A DNA stretch of 64,000 bases. It comes from Dyadobacter sp. NIV53 (GTDB lineage: Bacteria > Bacteroidota > Bacteroidia > Cytophagales > Spirosomataceae). The position numbers were made by a program, and so were the translations under genes. Positions 18,996-28,714 of this stretch are shown piece by piece (the first letter of the stretch is position 1; each line of letters starts with the position of its first letter). The DNA lies in assembly GCF_019711195.1 (NCBI RefSeq), contig NZ_CP081299.1:5614501-5678500 (forward strand), in the 5' to 3' direction. The notes under the pieces were generated by a model, which was given only the letters and a program-made list of their open reading frames with translations, was not told the DNA's origin and searched no databases.

Positions 18996-19505
18996 TTAAG
19001 CATGCAGTTTTAGATCTAATACCATGTAATCATCATCGTAATAAATGTCATTGAATTTAAAGGCATTGCGTTCCGTTCCAAAGTGCTCAAATCCTAGTTT
19101 TTGATAAAGCTGTTTCGCCTTTTCATTTTTTGTTGCAACATTAAGATTAATCTGTTCAATATCCGGAAGATCATTTTTGACACGTTCGATGACGTATTTC
19201 AATAACGTAGTACCAATATTTTTTCTTCCATTTTCATTGGATACGTACATTTTAAATATTTGTCCTTTGTGTTGTAATTTCTTTCTGTTTTCTACCAATC
19301 TTTGAAAACTTACCACGCCCATTAATTTTTCGCTTGCATCAAGAGCTGCTATTGTGAAACTATATGGATTTTCACTGGTCGGGAAAGAATCAGGCTTTTG
19401 TTCATCCGGATTCATTTTGAAGCAATCGCCATGCCTGGAAAGCCCCTGTACAAAAAAATCATGGTAGCCAAAATCATTTTTTGCTGTGATTTCAATTATA
19501 TGCAT
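18996..19505 (-). CDS. GNAT-family N-acetyltransferase
   Basis: This 169-residue protein has the GNAT acetyl-CoA fold. The pyrophosphate-binding region is KMYVSNENGRKNIGTTLLKY (about residues 85-104) and the motif-B region is NLNVATKNEKAKQLYQKLGFE. The acceptor is unknown. It is the first gene of a short minus-strand operon with nitronate monooxygenase and nitrilase, which hints at a role in handling nitrogenous xenobiotics; that is inference. Confidence 0.82.
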   Translation of the reverse strand: MHIIEITAKNDFGYHDFFVQGLSRHGDCFKMNPDEQKPDSFPTSENPYSFTIAALDASEKLMGVVSFQRLVENRKKLQHKGQIFKMYVSNENGRKNIGTTLLKYVIERVKNDLPDIEQINLNVATKNEKAKQLYQKLGFEHFGTERNAFKFNDIYYDDDYMVLDLKLHA

Positions 19506-19621
19506 CTTTCAATTTTTATTAAAGTTAGATTGAGTTACCCAATCAATTCTAATTCAAAATTACTTACATCCTTTGGACTAACCAGAATCTTGCAATGATT
19601 TAAAAATCAGTACAAGTGCAC

Positions 19622-19654
19622 AAAAAAAGCCCGAACGTACGCGTTCGGGCTTTT
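19622..19654 (-). terminator. Intrinsic terminator downstream of carB
   Basis: A 13-bp perfect stem (AAAAGCCCGAACG at 19625-19637, CGTTCGGGCTTTT at 19642-19654) encloses a 4-base loop. On the minus strand it ends in seven T, so it ends the carB transcript 25 bases past the stop. The reverse direction also has four T. Confidence 0.9.
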
Positions 19655-19678
19655 CAATATCAAAAAACTTCAATCTTC

Positions 19679-22522
19679 CTACCGGCTCAGGTACAAATTC
19701 CGCTCTCCGTAAATTTTCTGGAAGAAATCATCCTGTAAATCATCAATGAAGTATATTGCTTCACCGGTTGATTTCATTTCAGGCCCTAATTCCTTGTTTA
19801 CATTCGGGAATTTGTTGAAGGAGAACACCGGGATTTTTATGGCCCATCCTTTTTTAACCGGGTTGAATGTGAAATCACTTAATTTTTTATCTCCCAACAT
19901 CAGTTTCGTTGCGTAATTCACATACGGTTCCTGGTATGCCTTGCAAATAAATGGTACCGTTCTGGACGCACGCGGATTGGCTTCGATTACATACACAATG
20001 CCATTTTTGATAGCAAACTGCACATTTATCAGCCCTTTCACATTCATCGCCAAAGCTATTTTACGTGTATGTGCTTCTATTTGCGCTACTTCGTCATCTG
20101 TCAGGTCAAAGTGGGGCAGTGCTGCGTGAGAATCTCCGGAATGGATACCAGCCGGTTCGATATGTTCCATGACCCCAATGATATAAGCATCGTCTCCGTC
20201 ACAGATTGCATCAGCCTCGGCTTCCAGCGCACCTTCCAGAAAGTGATCCAGAAGAATATTGTTATCAGGTATATCATGCAGGATTTTCACTACATGCTGT
20301 TCCAGTTCCTTTTCGTTGATTACGATTTTCATATTTTGTCCACCCAAAACATAACTAGGGCGTACCAGAAGCGGGAATCCTAATGTACGGGAAAGCTCCA
20401 CAGCAGCATCGGAAGTTCTTACTGTTCCAAACTGCGGGAACGGAATATCCAGATCTTCCAGCAATGAAGAGAAACGTCCGCGATCCTCAGCCCAGTCGAG
20501 CGATTGGTAACTGGTTCCAATAATTTTGATACCGTATTTGTCTAATTTCTCAGCCATTTTCAGAGCCGTTTGCCCGCCAAGCTGAACAATAACACCTTCC
20601 GGTTTTTCGTGCTGGATAATGTCATATACATGCTCCCAGAAAACCGGCTCAAAGTATAATTTATCAGCAATATCAGGATCCGTTGAAACCGTTTCAGGGT
20701 TACAGTTAATCATGATTGTTTCATATCCGGCTTCTTTTGCTGCCAAAACACCATGAACACAAGAGTAATCGAATTCAATTCCCTGTCCGATCCGGTTTGG
20801 TCCTGAACCTAAAACAACTACTTTCTTCTTATTACTTACAATAGACTCGTTATCAGGGGTTTCCTGTGAAGAATTAAAAGTAGAGTAGTAATATGGGGTT
20901 TTTGCTTCAAATTCAGCAGCACAGGTATCTACACATTTGTAAACACGTTTAATGCCCATTTCTGCTCTTTTATCGTAAACCTTACTTTCCTTGGTTCCCA
21001 ATAAATGTGCAATCTGACGGTCTGCGTAGCCTTTTTGTTTGGCATTCAGCAAAAGCTCCTTTGGAATATCGCTTAGATCAAACTTCTCAATTTCGTGTTC
21101 CAGTTCAATCAACTCTTCGATCTGGCGTAAAAACCATGGATCTATTTTAGTCAGGTTCTGGATCGTTTTGAAAGACAAACCAATTTTGAAAGCGTCATAA
21201 ATGTGGAACAAACGATCCCAGCTCGGGTTTGCCAGACTGTATTTGATGGCTTCCTGATCACGTAGTTCGCGGCCATCGGCACCCAATCCGTTACGTCTTA
21301 TTTCCAATGACTGACAAGCTTTTTGAAGTGCTTCCTGGAAATTACGCCCGATTCCCATTGCTTCACCTACCGATTTCATTTGCAGGCCTAATGAACGGTC
21401 GGCACCTTTGAATTTATCAAAATTCCAGCGAGGAACTTTTACAATTACGTAGTCAATCGTTGGTTCAAAAAATGCAGATGTGCTTCCTGTAATCGGATTT
21501 GTCAGTTCATCCAGATTGTAGCCAATTGCCATTTTAGCAGCTATTTTCGCAATCGGATATCCGGTAGCTTTGGAAGCAAGTGCAGAAGAACGTGATACCC
21601 GCGGGTTAATTTCAATAGCAATGATCATATCATTTTCCGGATTTACAGAAAACTGAACATTACATCCGCCTGCAAATTTTCCAATGCCATCCATCATTTT
21701 GATAGCCAGATCACGCATTTGCTGGTAAAGCGTGTCGGGAAGTGTCATAGCCGGTGCTACGGTAATACTGTCGCCGGTATGCACGCCCATCGGATCAAAG
21801 TTCTCGATAGAACAAATGATGATGAAGTTCCCTTTATTATCTCTTAAAAGCTCTAATTCATATTCTTTCCAGCCAGATACACTTTGCTCTACCAGAACTT
21901 CGTGGGTTGGAGAAGCGTGCAGGCCGTTATTGAGTGCCTGGTCAAAATCTTTTTCGCTCTGAACAATACCTCCGCCGGTTCCGCCCAGGGTAAAAGATGG
22001 CCTGATAACCAATGGGAAACCGATTTCCTGAGCAATTTCTTTTCCTTCCAAAAACGATCTTGCTGTACGTCCTTTACAAACGTTTACATTCAGTTCCAGC
22101 ATTTTCAGCCGGAATTTTTCCCGGTCTTCAGTAGTTTCAATGGCTTTGATATCAACACCAATGATTTCCGTATTATATTTTTTCCAAATACCCGCCTTAT
22201 CGCAATCAATGGCAAGGTTCAATGCAGTTTGTCCTCCCATTGTAGGAAGTACGGCGTCTATTGGCCTTCCAAGTGCTCTGTGTTTTTCAAGAATCTCAAC
22301 AATATATTTCTTTTCCAACGGAAGCAGATACACATGATCTGCGCTGATTGGGTCAGTCATAATCGTGGCCGGATTGGAGTTGATCAAAACCACTTCAATA
22401 CCTTCTTCCCGAAGTGCTCGGGCTGCCTGGGAACCGGCGTAGTCAAACTCACACGCCTGACCTATGATAATTGGACCTGAACCGATAATCAGAACGGATT
22501 TGATATTCGTATTTTTGGGCAC
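19679..22522 (-). CDS. carB: Carbamoyl-phosphate synthase large subunit (lacking the C-terminal MGS domain)
   Basis: CarB makes carbamoyl phosphate for pyrimidine and arginine synthesis, using ammonia delivered by CarA. Two ATP-grasp halves are visible, beginning VLIIGSGPIIIGQACEFDYA and VVVLGSGPNRIGQGIEFDYS. Each has an NPR motif for Mg-ATP (AIEINPRVSRSSAL and VIEANPRASRTVPF). At 947 residues it is about 120 shorter than the E. coli type: it ends soon after GEAIYFIDDLQDDFFQK, so the allosteric methylglyoxal-synthase-like domain is missing. I recall similar lengths in other Bacteroidota, so this is probably the normal local form. The start is GTG at 22522. carA is not in the window. Confidence 0.96.
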   Translation of the reverse strand: MPKNTNIKSVLIIGSGPIIIGQACEFDYAGSQAARALREEGIEVVLINSNPATIMTDPISADHVYLLPLEKKYIVEILEKHRALGRPIDAVLPTMGGQTALNLAIDCDKAGIWKKYNTEIIGVDIKAIETTEDREKFRLKMLELNVNVCKGRTARSFLEGKEIAQEIGFPLVIRPSFTLGGTGGGIVQSEKDFDQALNNGLHASPTHEVLVEQSVSGWKEYELELLRDNKGNFIIICSIENFDPMGVHTGDSITVAPAMTLPDTLYQQMRDLAIKMMDGIGKFAGGCNVQFSVNPENDMIIAIEINPRVSRSSALASKATGYPIAKIAAKMAIGYNLDELTNPITGSTSAFFEPTIDYVIVKVPRWNFDKFKGADRSLGLQMKSVGEAMGIGRNFQEALQKACQSLEIRRNGLGADGRELRDQEAIKYSLANPSWDRLFHIYDAFKIGLSFKTIQNLTKIDPWFLRQIEELIELEHEIEKFDLSDIPKELLLNAKQKGYADRQIAHLLGTKESKVYDKRAEMGIKRVYKCVDTCAAEFEAKTPYYYSTFNSSQETPDNESIVSNKKKVVVLGSGPNRIGQGIEFDYSCVHGVLAAKEAGYETIMINCNPETVSTDPDIADKLYFEPVFWEHVYDIIQHEKPEGVIVQLGGQTALKMAEKLDKYGIKIIGTSYQSLDWAEDRGRFSSLLEDLDIPFPQFGTVRTSDAAVELSRTLGFPLLVRPSYVLGGQNMKIVINEKELEQHVVKILHDIPDNNILLDHFLEGALEAEADAICDGDDAYIIGVMEHIEPAGIHSGDSHAALPHFDLTDDEVAQIEAHTRKIALAMNVKGLINVQFAIKNGIVYVIEANPRASRTVPFICKAYQEPYVNYATKLMLGDKKLSDFTFNPVKKGWAIKIPVFSFNKFPNVNKELGPEMKSTGEAIYFIDDLQDDFFQKIYGERNLYLSR

Positions 22523-22617
22523 AGTAATTGGTAATTTGTAGAAATGTGGAACTAACGTTTACTAACTTTCGGGGAATGCCTGATACTTTCTAAGCAGGGG
22601 TACGTCCAAAAATTCCA

Positions 22618-22625
22618 CAAAGTTA
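22618..22625 (-). promoter_or_regulatory. Candidate Bacteroidota -7 box for carB
   Basis: On the minus strand the sequence is TAACTTTG, a perfect match to the TAnnTTTG -7 element. It would give a leader of roughly 85-90 bases to the carB GTG. No clear TTTG -33 element is seen at the usual spacing, and the octamer also occurs by chance in AT-rich DNA. Confidence 0.35.
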
Positions 22626-22732
22626 ATTCACATATCCGAAAAGAAAACCGGCTTGTGATAAATTAGCGTTATTTTTTTAAATACAGACGCTTTAAAACTT
22701 TAAAGTGAAGCGTTTAGCTGACATCAGATTTT

Positions 22733-23152
22733 ATGAATAAATACAAAAAAATGAGCATTGGACTGGAAGAAACCTTTCAGATCGGTCAGGATGCCTATTT
22801 TACATGCGTGGCGCCTGTAACTTCCCATGTGGTTTCCTTTGAGGATGATTTAAGTCAGGGATATTTTTATGCGGTAAAAATAAATACAGAAATTACCGTT
22901 CTGGATGCGCTTCATATTTATAATGTAGTAGATGTCATCCAACGGGACACACCTTGTAAGCTCCAGATCATGTGGACCGAAGATGGAAACATCGCATCCC
23001 TTTTAATTAATGATTATTGCCAGGCCATATTTGATTTCAGGACAAAATCGGGATTTTGCAGAAATGGTTTTCCTGAAAATGTAGGAGAATGGGTACAAAG
23101 CAGTTCCAGGAAACTGACTGATGAAACTATCCTGAGAATTTTCAGTAGTTAG
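22733..23152 (+). CDS. DUF2251-like hypothetical protein
   Basis: This 139-residue cytoplasmic protein without signal or membrane segments is divergent from carB. The stretch VVSFEDDLSQGYFYAVK followed by TVLDALHIYNVVDV resembles the DUF2251 core (FEDD-GYFYA and LDALHIYNV). The function of that family is unknown. A role related to carB is possible only by position. Confidence 0.6.
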   Translation: MNKYKKMSIGLEETFQIGQDAYFTCVAPVTSHVVSFEDDLSQGYFYAVKINTEITVLDALHIYNVVDVIQRDTPCKLQIMWTEDGNIASLLINDYCQAIFDFRTKSGFCRNGFPENVGEWVQSSSRKLTDETILRIFSS

Positions 23153-23451
23153 TCAGGTGATATTGTATTTAGCCATATTTATCCGAAACGCCTCCCATCA
23201 GTTGTTTCTCCGGAACGGACGAACAAACCTTGAAAACTTTTGGCTACCTGCCAGATGTTCGTCTGGAACATGAAAGCAATTTTTATTCTTGATTTTGTTC
23301 TGCAGAAATACCTGTTGGGTATAACGAATTATAGGAAGTGATATGCATTACCTTCCTTCGGAACGTTTGGTGATAAGGGAACAATTTAGATTTACTAATC
23401 CGAAATCTACTTTCATACCAATAGAACTTGATTTTTGTCCTAAACAAAAAA

Positions 23452-25317
23452 TTATTGTAACGGTACAATGGCCGGAGCAGAAATATCAAAATCCCTCAAC
23501 TTAAGCGGCACATTGCCGTCAATTCCATAGCGGAATGGTGAAGAAATACCGGGAATATTGGGATAATAACCGAAGCGGATCTATAGTGTATTAAAAGCCA
23601 GGTTTTCATTTCTTAACCTCATTCCAAATCCATAACCCTGGTAAAGCGGACTTTTGCGAAGTTTGTCCGTACCATTTACAACACCCAGATCAGCAAAGAC
23701 GAAGTAGGCGATCCGGAAACCAAGTAAACTTTTATCGGAAAAGAATACTGTTTCTGTTCCTAATGTAAGTCTTTTGGTACCAATAAGCTGATCGCTGTAA
23801 ATTCCCCTGATTCCCTGGTCCCGGCTGATATTCAGATAATCGAGCGGATCTCTGTTTATTCCCTGGGTATAACGGATTGTAACAAACTGCCTGAAAAAAC
23901 TGTAACGCAGAGGAATAAGGTTACTGATATAATTCAATTGCCCGCTTGCAACACCCTGCTGTGCCCTTTTATTTTTGACATAAGTGCCAAAATTCAGTAA
24001 TCCATACATATACCCTAAATTGTGGTGAATGTACTTTCCGGCAGCATACTGAACTCCCACATAGCCTCTCTGGCCAAATTCTGTATTTTCCTGCCCTAAT
24101 GTAAGTGCAAACAAGTTACCGACCGGAACATCTTCCGTTCTACCAAAACCATAGATCAATACATCTCTTTTGTAATTCCTGTTGGAATATCCAAGGCTTA
24201 CCAGTGTAGCACTGCGGTTCCAGTAAATCCTATTGGTATCGGCTCGAACCTCCGGCCTGTCCTTGAAGCTGTAATTGTTGTGCCTGATAGCGGTTACAAG
24301 CCTCGCATTTTTACTCAGAAAACTATTTTCAAACGGGAATTTAAAAGATCTCCCCAGCCAGGCATCATAATAATTATAGGAAATAGAAAAATTGGGGATT
24401 GGGACATCTGTATTATCAATTTCCCGCTTGTATTGCCGGAGCTTTGTATGACCGGCTTCGAGCGCTCCTGCATATTTCATTTCGGTAGTAAGAAACGGCC
24501 TGAAAAAACGCAGGGATTGTTCCCGGATATCTCTTTCGAGAATGAAACTTGCCTGGCCGGTAATGAAAGTTTTACCGATATAAGGTACTGTATAAACCGT
24601 CCTGAACTGTAATTTCTGCAAAGTATCTTTTGAATCCCAGCGTATTCTGGTAAGCTGCGAATGGGTTGTTCCCTGTACATTGATATTGTTCAATCCGATG
24701 TGCAGTTTATTAAAACCGCTGAAACCTCCGGAAAAATTCAATGACCACGCGTCCTGGATCAATACAATAACATCGGCCATCCAGGTAACGTCAGTTCGGG
24801 GAACAACAATGATACGTGCATCGACAATAAGTTTGTTCGATCGCAACAAGCGTTCGTTGTCTTTTAAAACTTTTGCCTTGATATCATCTCCTTCTGAAAA
24901 AAGCAAAAATGATTTTCTGATAATGCCCTGGCGTGTATTGGTATGGAGATTTTTGCTCAGGAAATTTTCCAGCTGATTTCCTTTCCGGGTTGTATCATAA
25001 ACAGATTCACCCAGCATATTAAGCTGACGGATAATGATCTTGCGGATCACCATTCCTTCATATGGCGTAAAAGGATTGGTTTCAATTTGCTTTACCTCGG
25101 TCACTTTTCCTTTATTGTATACATCCCTAAAAAAAAGACGGTATACAGCACGGGAGAACCTGGTTTTTGACATGCGAAGCTTCAGATTGGTATAACGGAT
25201 GCTGTCAATGGCATAAGTTCCGTTTTTCCTGACATAGGTACCGTCCGCCAGACTGTCAGTTTTTTGCGCTGATGCCATTGTGGTAACTAAGAGAAAAAGG
25301 AACAGATATCTATACAT
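23452..25317 (-). CDS. BamA/TamA-like outer-membrane protein with an in-frame amber codon
   Basis: A signal peptide (MYRYLFLFLLVTTMASAQ) is followed by POTRA-like segments (about residues 80-200) and a C-terminal barrel of alternating polar/apolar strands. The frame meets TAG at 23581-23583, after RLRNENLAFNTL. The same frame then continues for 42 codons (IRFGYYPNIPGISSPFRYG and so on) to TAA at 23452. The extension looks like the final strands that such barrels need, so the amber codon is probably a C-to-T change from CAG or a base-call error, not a natural end. I chose ATG 25317 over GTG 25323. The specific function is unknown; surface protein or lipid transport is plausible. Confidence 0.75.
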
Positions 25318-25425
25318 GGGCACTAGTTTGGCAAAACTGCGGACTTAATGAAGAATGTACTAATGATAGATAAGGTAAGGTATTTGCAGTTTAATTCTGG
25401 GTTTTGAACGAGGTTTAAGGTGAAA

Positions 25426-27141
25426 TTATTTTGAACCAGCCTGAAGTATTGCCTGTATGGTTTTTTCCATTGCACTTGGCGCAAGGGCATTTTTAGAAGA
25501 ATATTTTCCGTTTGGTTTCAAAATAGCAAACGTCCCGGGTTCAATAGGATTTAATTTGAAAAGCAGATCCATGGTCTGGTCACTGTTTAAAAATAGATGT
25601 ACACCTTTTAAACGATGACGTACAATGTATTGTTTTACAAGATCATCTGATACCACCATATCATCAGCCGGAAGATGGATGTACAGAAAAACGACATCTT
25701 CCGGCAACTGGGCCTGAAGAGAAGCGATATACTCTAATTCTTCCCGGCTTTTGGCATCTTCAAAATTCCATTTGATCATATAAATGGTTTTTCCTTTGTA
25801 CTTATCCAGAACGCGGTTCAGCCAGGTTGTTCCTCTTTCATTGGAAACAGATAAATAATAGCCCGGTAAAGTTTCGGTAGGTTCTGCCCTTATATCTTTA
25901 AATGCGCTCATTTTCTTGATATTGGCACTATCCTTTACCTCAATATTTACTATCTCATCAAGTGACTGACCAAATTGGGGAACGCTCAACCTGCCCTGAA
26001 TGTGCTTGCTTAAAAGGATCTGCTGCGGATAAGTATATTTATAAAAGTTTTTTGGAAGATAGCGGGCTTTCAAAAATTCTCTGGCTGTGCTGTCAAACAG
26101 GTCGCTGTAAGTTCGGCTTTCTCTTTCATACGCAAAAAGCAGATTCAGTACCGCTTCATTTTTAGCATATAGCTGATTGATGAAATCCAGTTCAGTTTTT
26201 TCGGCAATGCCCTTCACAGCTATATCATCCAGTCTGGCAATTTCTGTACCGGTAAGTTTAGAAGCATTATTTTTAATGAGCGAAGCCATCAGACGCACAG
26301 GTAAAGAACTGCTGCGACTCGGATTATTGTATTTTTTCTCTTCTACTTTCTGGTCAGCGTAATTTCCAAACCGATTAGCCAAAGTAACTTTTTGAGCTGT
26401 TAAAGGTGCTTTCTGTAATCTTTTTAAACTATCAATCAATGCACTGGTACGGGCTAATTCCAGCCGGTTAGAAAGTGAATATTCATACAGGTTTTGTATT
26501 CTTTCGTCCTCTGCAAGTGATGTCACCCATTTTGAAAGTGATGGATCAGGAATGGTGTTTGCATTGATTCTTGGCAGTACTGAGGTGCGTAATTCAGCCC
26601 TGCCCGCCGCAGTTCTAATGGCTTCATCCGTGCTTTTATCCCAAAATGTTTCGTAAAATTTCGAGCCTAATACCGTGTTGGTACTCAATATTTTATTCTC
26701 TTCAGCAAGATAGGCACTGTACTGGTTATTAGCCGCTGCATTGACACCTGCAAAATAAAAGAGCTTCTTCGCTTTCTGGATAGAATCTCCGTCAAATACA
26801 ATTTCTACGGTGCCGGGTGAACCCAGAAATGTTGTAAAAGCTTTGCCGCCATAATCCAGGTAAATTTCTTCCTGGTTATAAATCATAGGAAGGGAAACAC
26901 GAAAACTGCCGTCGGCTGCCAATGCGGCCTGTTTGCTGAGTTCAAGCTGTGGCTGAAGAATATTGTTTCTGGAAAATGTAATGTTAGGTGCCTGCCGGTA
27001 CAGCCTGCCTGTTAAATTAAGGATTTTACCCTGAATGATCAGAGAATCCGTTGCTGCTAATGGGTTGGTTGTATTACCCTTTGAAGCAAAAGAATATAAT
27101 GATATACCGGCCAGTATGACGGTTAATAAGATGAAGCGCAT
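25426..27141 (-). CDS. Exported thioredoxin-fold protein (TlpA/DUF-like), without CxxC
   Basis: This 571-residue protein has a signal peptide (residues 1-19, ending YSFAS). It has an N-terminal beta-rich domain and a helical middle. The C-terminal thioredoxin-like domain begins about residue 440 with KYKGKTIYMIKWNFEDAKSR. At the place where thioredoxins have WCxxC there is WNFEDAKS, so the redox pair is absent and disulfide chemistry is unlikely. This class is common in Bacteroidota and its role is unknown. A possible -7 box (TAAATTTG on the minus strand, 27196-27203) lies about 55 bases upstream. Confidence 0.65.
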   Translation of the reverse strand: MRFILLTVILAGISLYSFASKGNTTNPLAATDSLIIQGKILNLTGRLYRQAPNITFSRNNILQPQLELSKQAALAADGSFRVSLPMIYNQEEIYLDYGGKAFTTFLGSPGTVEIVFDGDSIQKAKKLFYFAGVNAAANNQYSAYLAEENKILSTNTVLGSKFYETFWDKSTDEAIRTAAGRAELRTSVLPRINANTIPDPSLSKWVTSLAEDERIQNLYEYSLSNRLELARTSALIDSLKRLQKAPLTAQKVTLANRFGNYADQKVEEKKYNNPSRSSSLPVRLMASLIKNNASKLTGTEIARLDDIAVKGIAEKTELDFINQLYAKNEAVLNLLFAYERESRTYSDLFDSTAREFLKARYLPKNFYKYTYPQQILLSKHIQGRLSVPQFGQSLDEIVNIEVKDSANIKKMSAFKDIRAEPTETLPGYYLSVSNERGTTWLNRVLDKYKGKTIYMIKWNFEDAKSREELEYIASLQAQLPEDVVFLYIHLPADDMVVSDDLVKQYIVRHRLKGVHLFLNSDQTMDLLFKLNPIEPGTFAILKPNGKYSSKNALAPSAMEKTIQAILQAGSK

Positions 27142-27257
27142 TCTGTTAATTGTTAGGTATTTGTAACGAAAATTAGCGAGCCTTTACCCAACAACCAAAT
27201 TTATCTTTTTTTGAATTCCTGGATTATTATTCTTGCCAATATAAATATATGAATCCT

Positions 27258-27779
27258 TTACGGATTAAGTTTCGGGCCATCTTCGTACCGGACATAAATT
27301 CCATGATACCGGTCCTGTTCAACGTAATCTTTTCTTAAAGGATGGCCTTCCCAGTCTTCCGGCAGCAAAATCCGTCGCATATCGGGATGCCTTTCAAAGT
27401 ATATTCCTACCAGATCAAATGCCTCCCGCTCATGCCAGTCAGCAGTCCGCCATATATGGCTTACCGTAGGAACAATGGGAATATGCTGTTCGGGCAGATT
27501 TCTGGGAAAAATTATTTTTATCATCAGATTATGGCCATATGGAATAGAGGTAAGATTATAAATAATCTCCATCGTTGCCAGGCCCGCCCCATTGTCTATG
27601 GCAGTAATACAAGCCAGATAATCAAAATATAAACGCTCATTTTCTTGCAGGAACTGACAGATAACGGCAATTTTTTCAACCGGCACGATCAATATAGGCT
27701 GCGGGCCTTTTATGTCAGTATCAACCGTATGATGACCGAATTCAGCAACAATTATTTCTGTAATCTCTGGGAAAGTCAT
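27258..27779 (-). CDS. nuoC: NADH-quinone oxidoreductase subunit C
   Basis: NuoC is a peripheral-arm subunit of respiratory complex I. The 173 residues contain the subunit C signature WHEREAFDLVGIYFERHPD followed by RRILLPEDWEGHPLRKDYV, which is diagnostic. It follows nuoB with a 65-base gap in the same direction. nuoD, usually next, is absent: the following gene is an unrelated exported protein. The subunits from D onward must therefore be encoded elsewhere. Confidence 0.95.
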   Translation of the reverse strand: MTFPEITEIIVAEFGHHTVDTDIKGPQPILIVPVEKIAVICQFLQENERLYFDYLACITAIDNGAGLATMEIIYNLTSIPYGHNLMIKIIFPRNLPEQHIPIVPTVSHIWRTADWHEREAFDLVGIYFERHPDMRRILLPEDWEGHPLRKDYVEQDRYHGIYVRYEDGPKLNP

Positions 27780-27844
27780 TTTTGGTAATGAAGAATTAAG
27801 CGTTAAAAATGAAGGGTAATAATCCTGATTTTAAAAATAAAATT

Positions 27845-28371
27845 TTAAGCGGTTTCCTGAGCCATCTTTGCTTCCATTTCTAAAAATAATTCGGGAGCCA
27901 GCGGATGTTCGCCTCTTATTTTTTCCTGCAGTTTCATAAAACCTCCGATTAATGCTTCCGGTCTTGGCGGGCAACCTGGCACATATACATCCACAGGAAT
28001 AATCCTGTCCACGCCTTTTACAACATGATAACCATGTTCCCAGTATGGCCCGCCGCAGTTCGAACAGCTCCCCATAGAAATTACATAACGGGGCTCAGGC
28101 ATTTGTTCGTACAATCTGCGGATACGATCGGCCATTTTAAAGGTTACGGTTCCTGCAACGATCATTACATCCGACTGGCGGGGGAAGGCCTTGGAAAAAT
28201 ACCGAAGCGTTCCAGATCATAATGGGATGCGTAAGAAGCCATCATTTCAATTGCACAGCAAGCCAGCCCAAAACCCATTGGCCATAAGGATGAAAGACGT
28301 GCCCAGTTCATGAGATCTTCCGCATTTGTAAGAATTATTCCTCCGTCTCCGGTCTTTATTCTTTCGTTCAT
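27845..28371 (-). CDS. nuoB: NADH-quinone oxidoreductase subunit B (single-base frameshift)
   Basis: NuoB carries cluster N2, the last iron-sulfur centre before quinone. Its cluster cysteines are visible: the CC pair in FGLACCAIEMM, one in ISMGSCSNCGG and one in YVPGCPPRPEAL. The frame breaks in a run of five G (plus strand 28180-28184): frame 1 ends FPRPSPASRM-stop. The other frame gives the universal RQSD followed by VMIVAGTVTFKMADRI. Adding one C on the coding strand restores about 175 residues. An essential respiratory subunit broken at a homopolymer is most easily explained by a sequencing error. Confidence 0.93.
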
Positions 28372-28714
28372 AGTTGTTCAGATATCGTTTTTCATCACGC
28401 CAGCCTGATTAGACAGGAAATTATTTCTGATCGCTTTTCCGGCTGTTTGCCCGGATCTTACAATTTACTTTTTAAATAACTTCCGTTTTTTTCTAATTCA
28501 TTTATGCTTTGCACCACTTTATTGCAACAATTTCAACTATACAAAAGTATACATAAATGTATATAATGAAGTCAGCACTTTTCGTGTGAATGGTGCATAC
28601 TGTATATTAATTTATAAAAGGTTGATATTGAATGATATCATAAATTTTATGCAAATAAAAACCTTTTTCGGCGATTACATTTTTAACAATTCAATAAGTA
28701 CAAACAATTAAAAA
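28372..28714. other. Divergent promoter region between nuoB and an outer-membrane protein gene
   Basis: These 343 bases are AT-rich without an open frame. They must hold promoters for nuoB (minus) and for the barrel protein (plus). The only motif I see is a candidate -7 box for nuoB, listed separately. Confidence 0.4.
28542..28549 (-). promoter_or_regulatory. Candidate Bacteroidota -7 box for nuoBC
   Basis: The minus strand reads TACTTTTG, a match to TAnnTTTG. It would give a leader of about 165 bases to nuoB. No convincing -33 element is seen, so confidence is low. Confidence 0.3.

Noticed and set aside
23283..23489. Minus-strand open frame of 68 codons after the outer-membrane protein
   Set aside because: The interval is better explained by the in-frame continuation of the outer-membrane protein past the amber codon; this frame is different and has no features.
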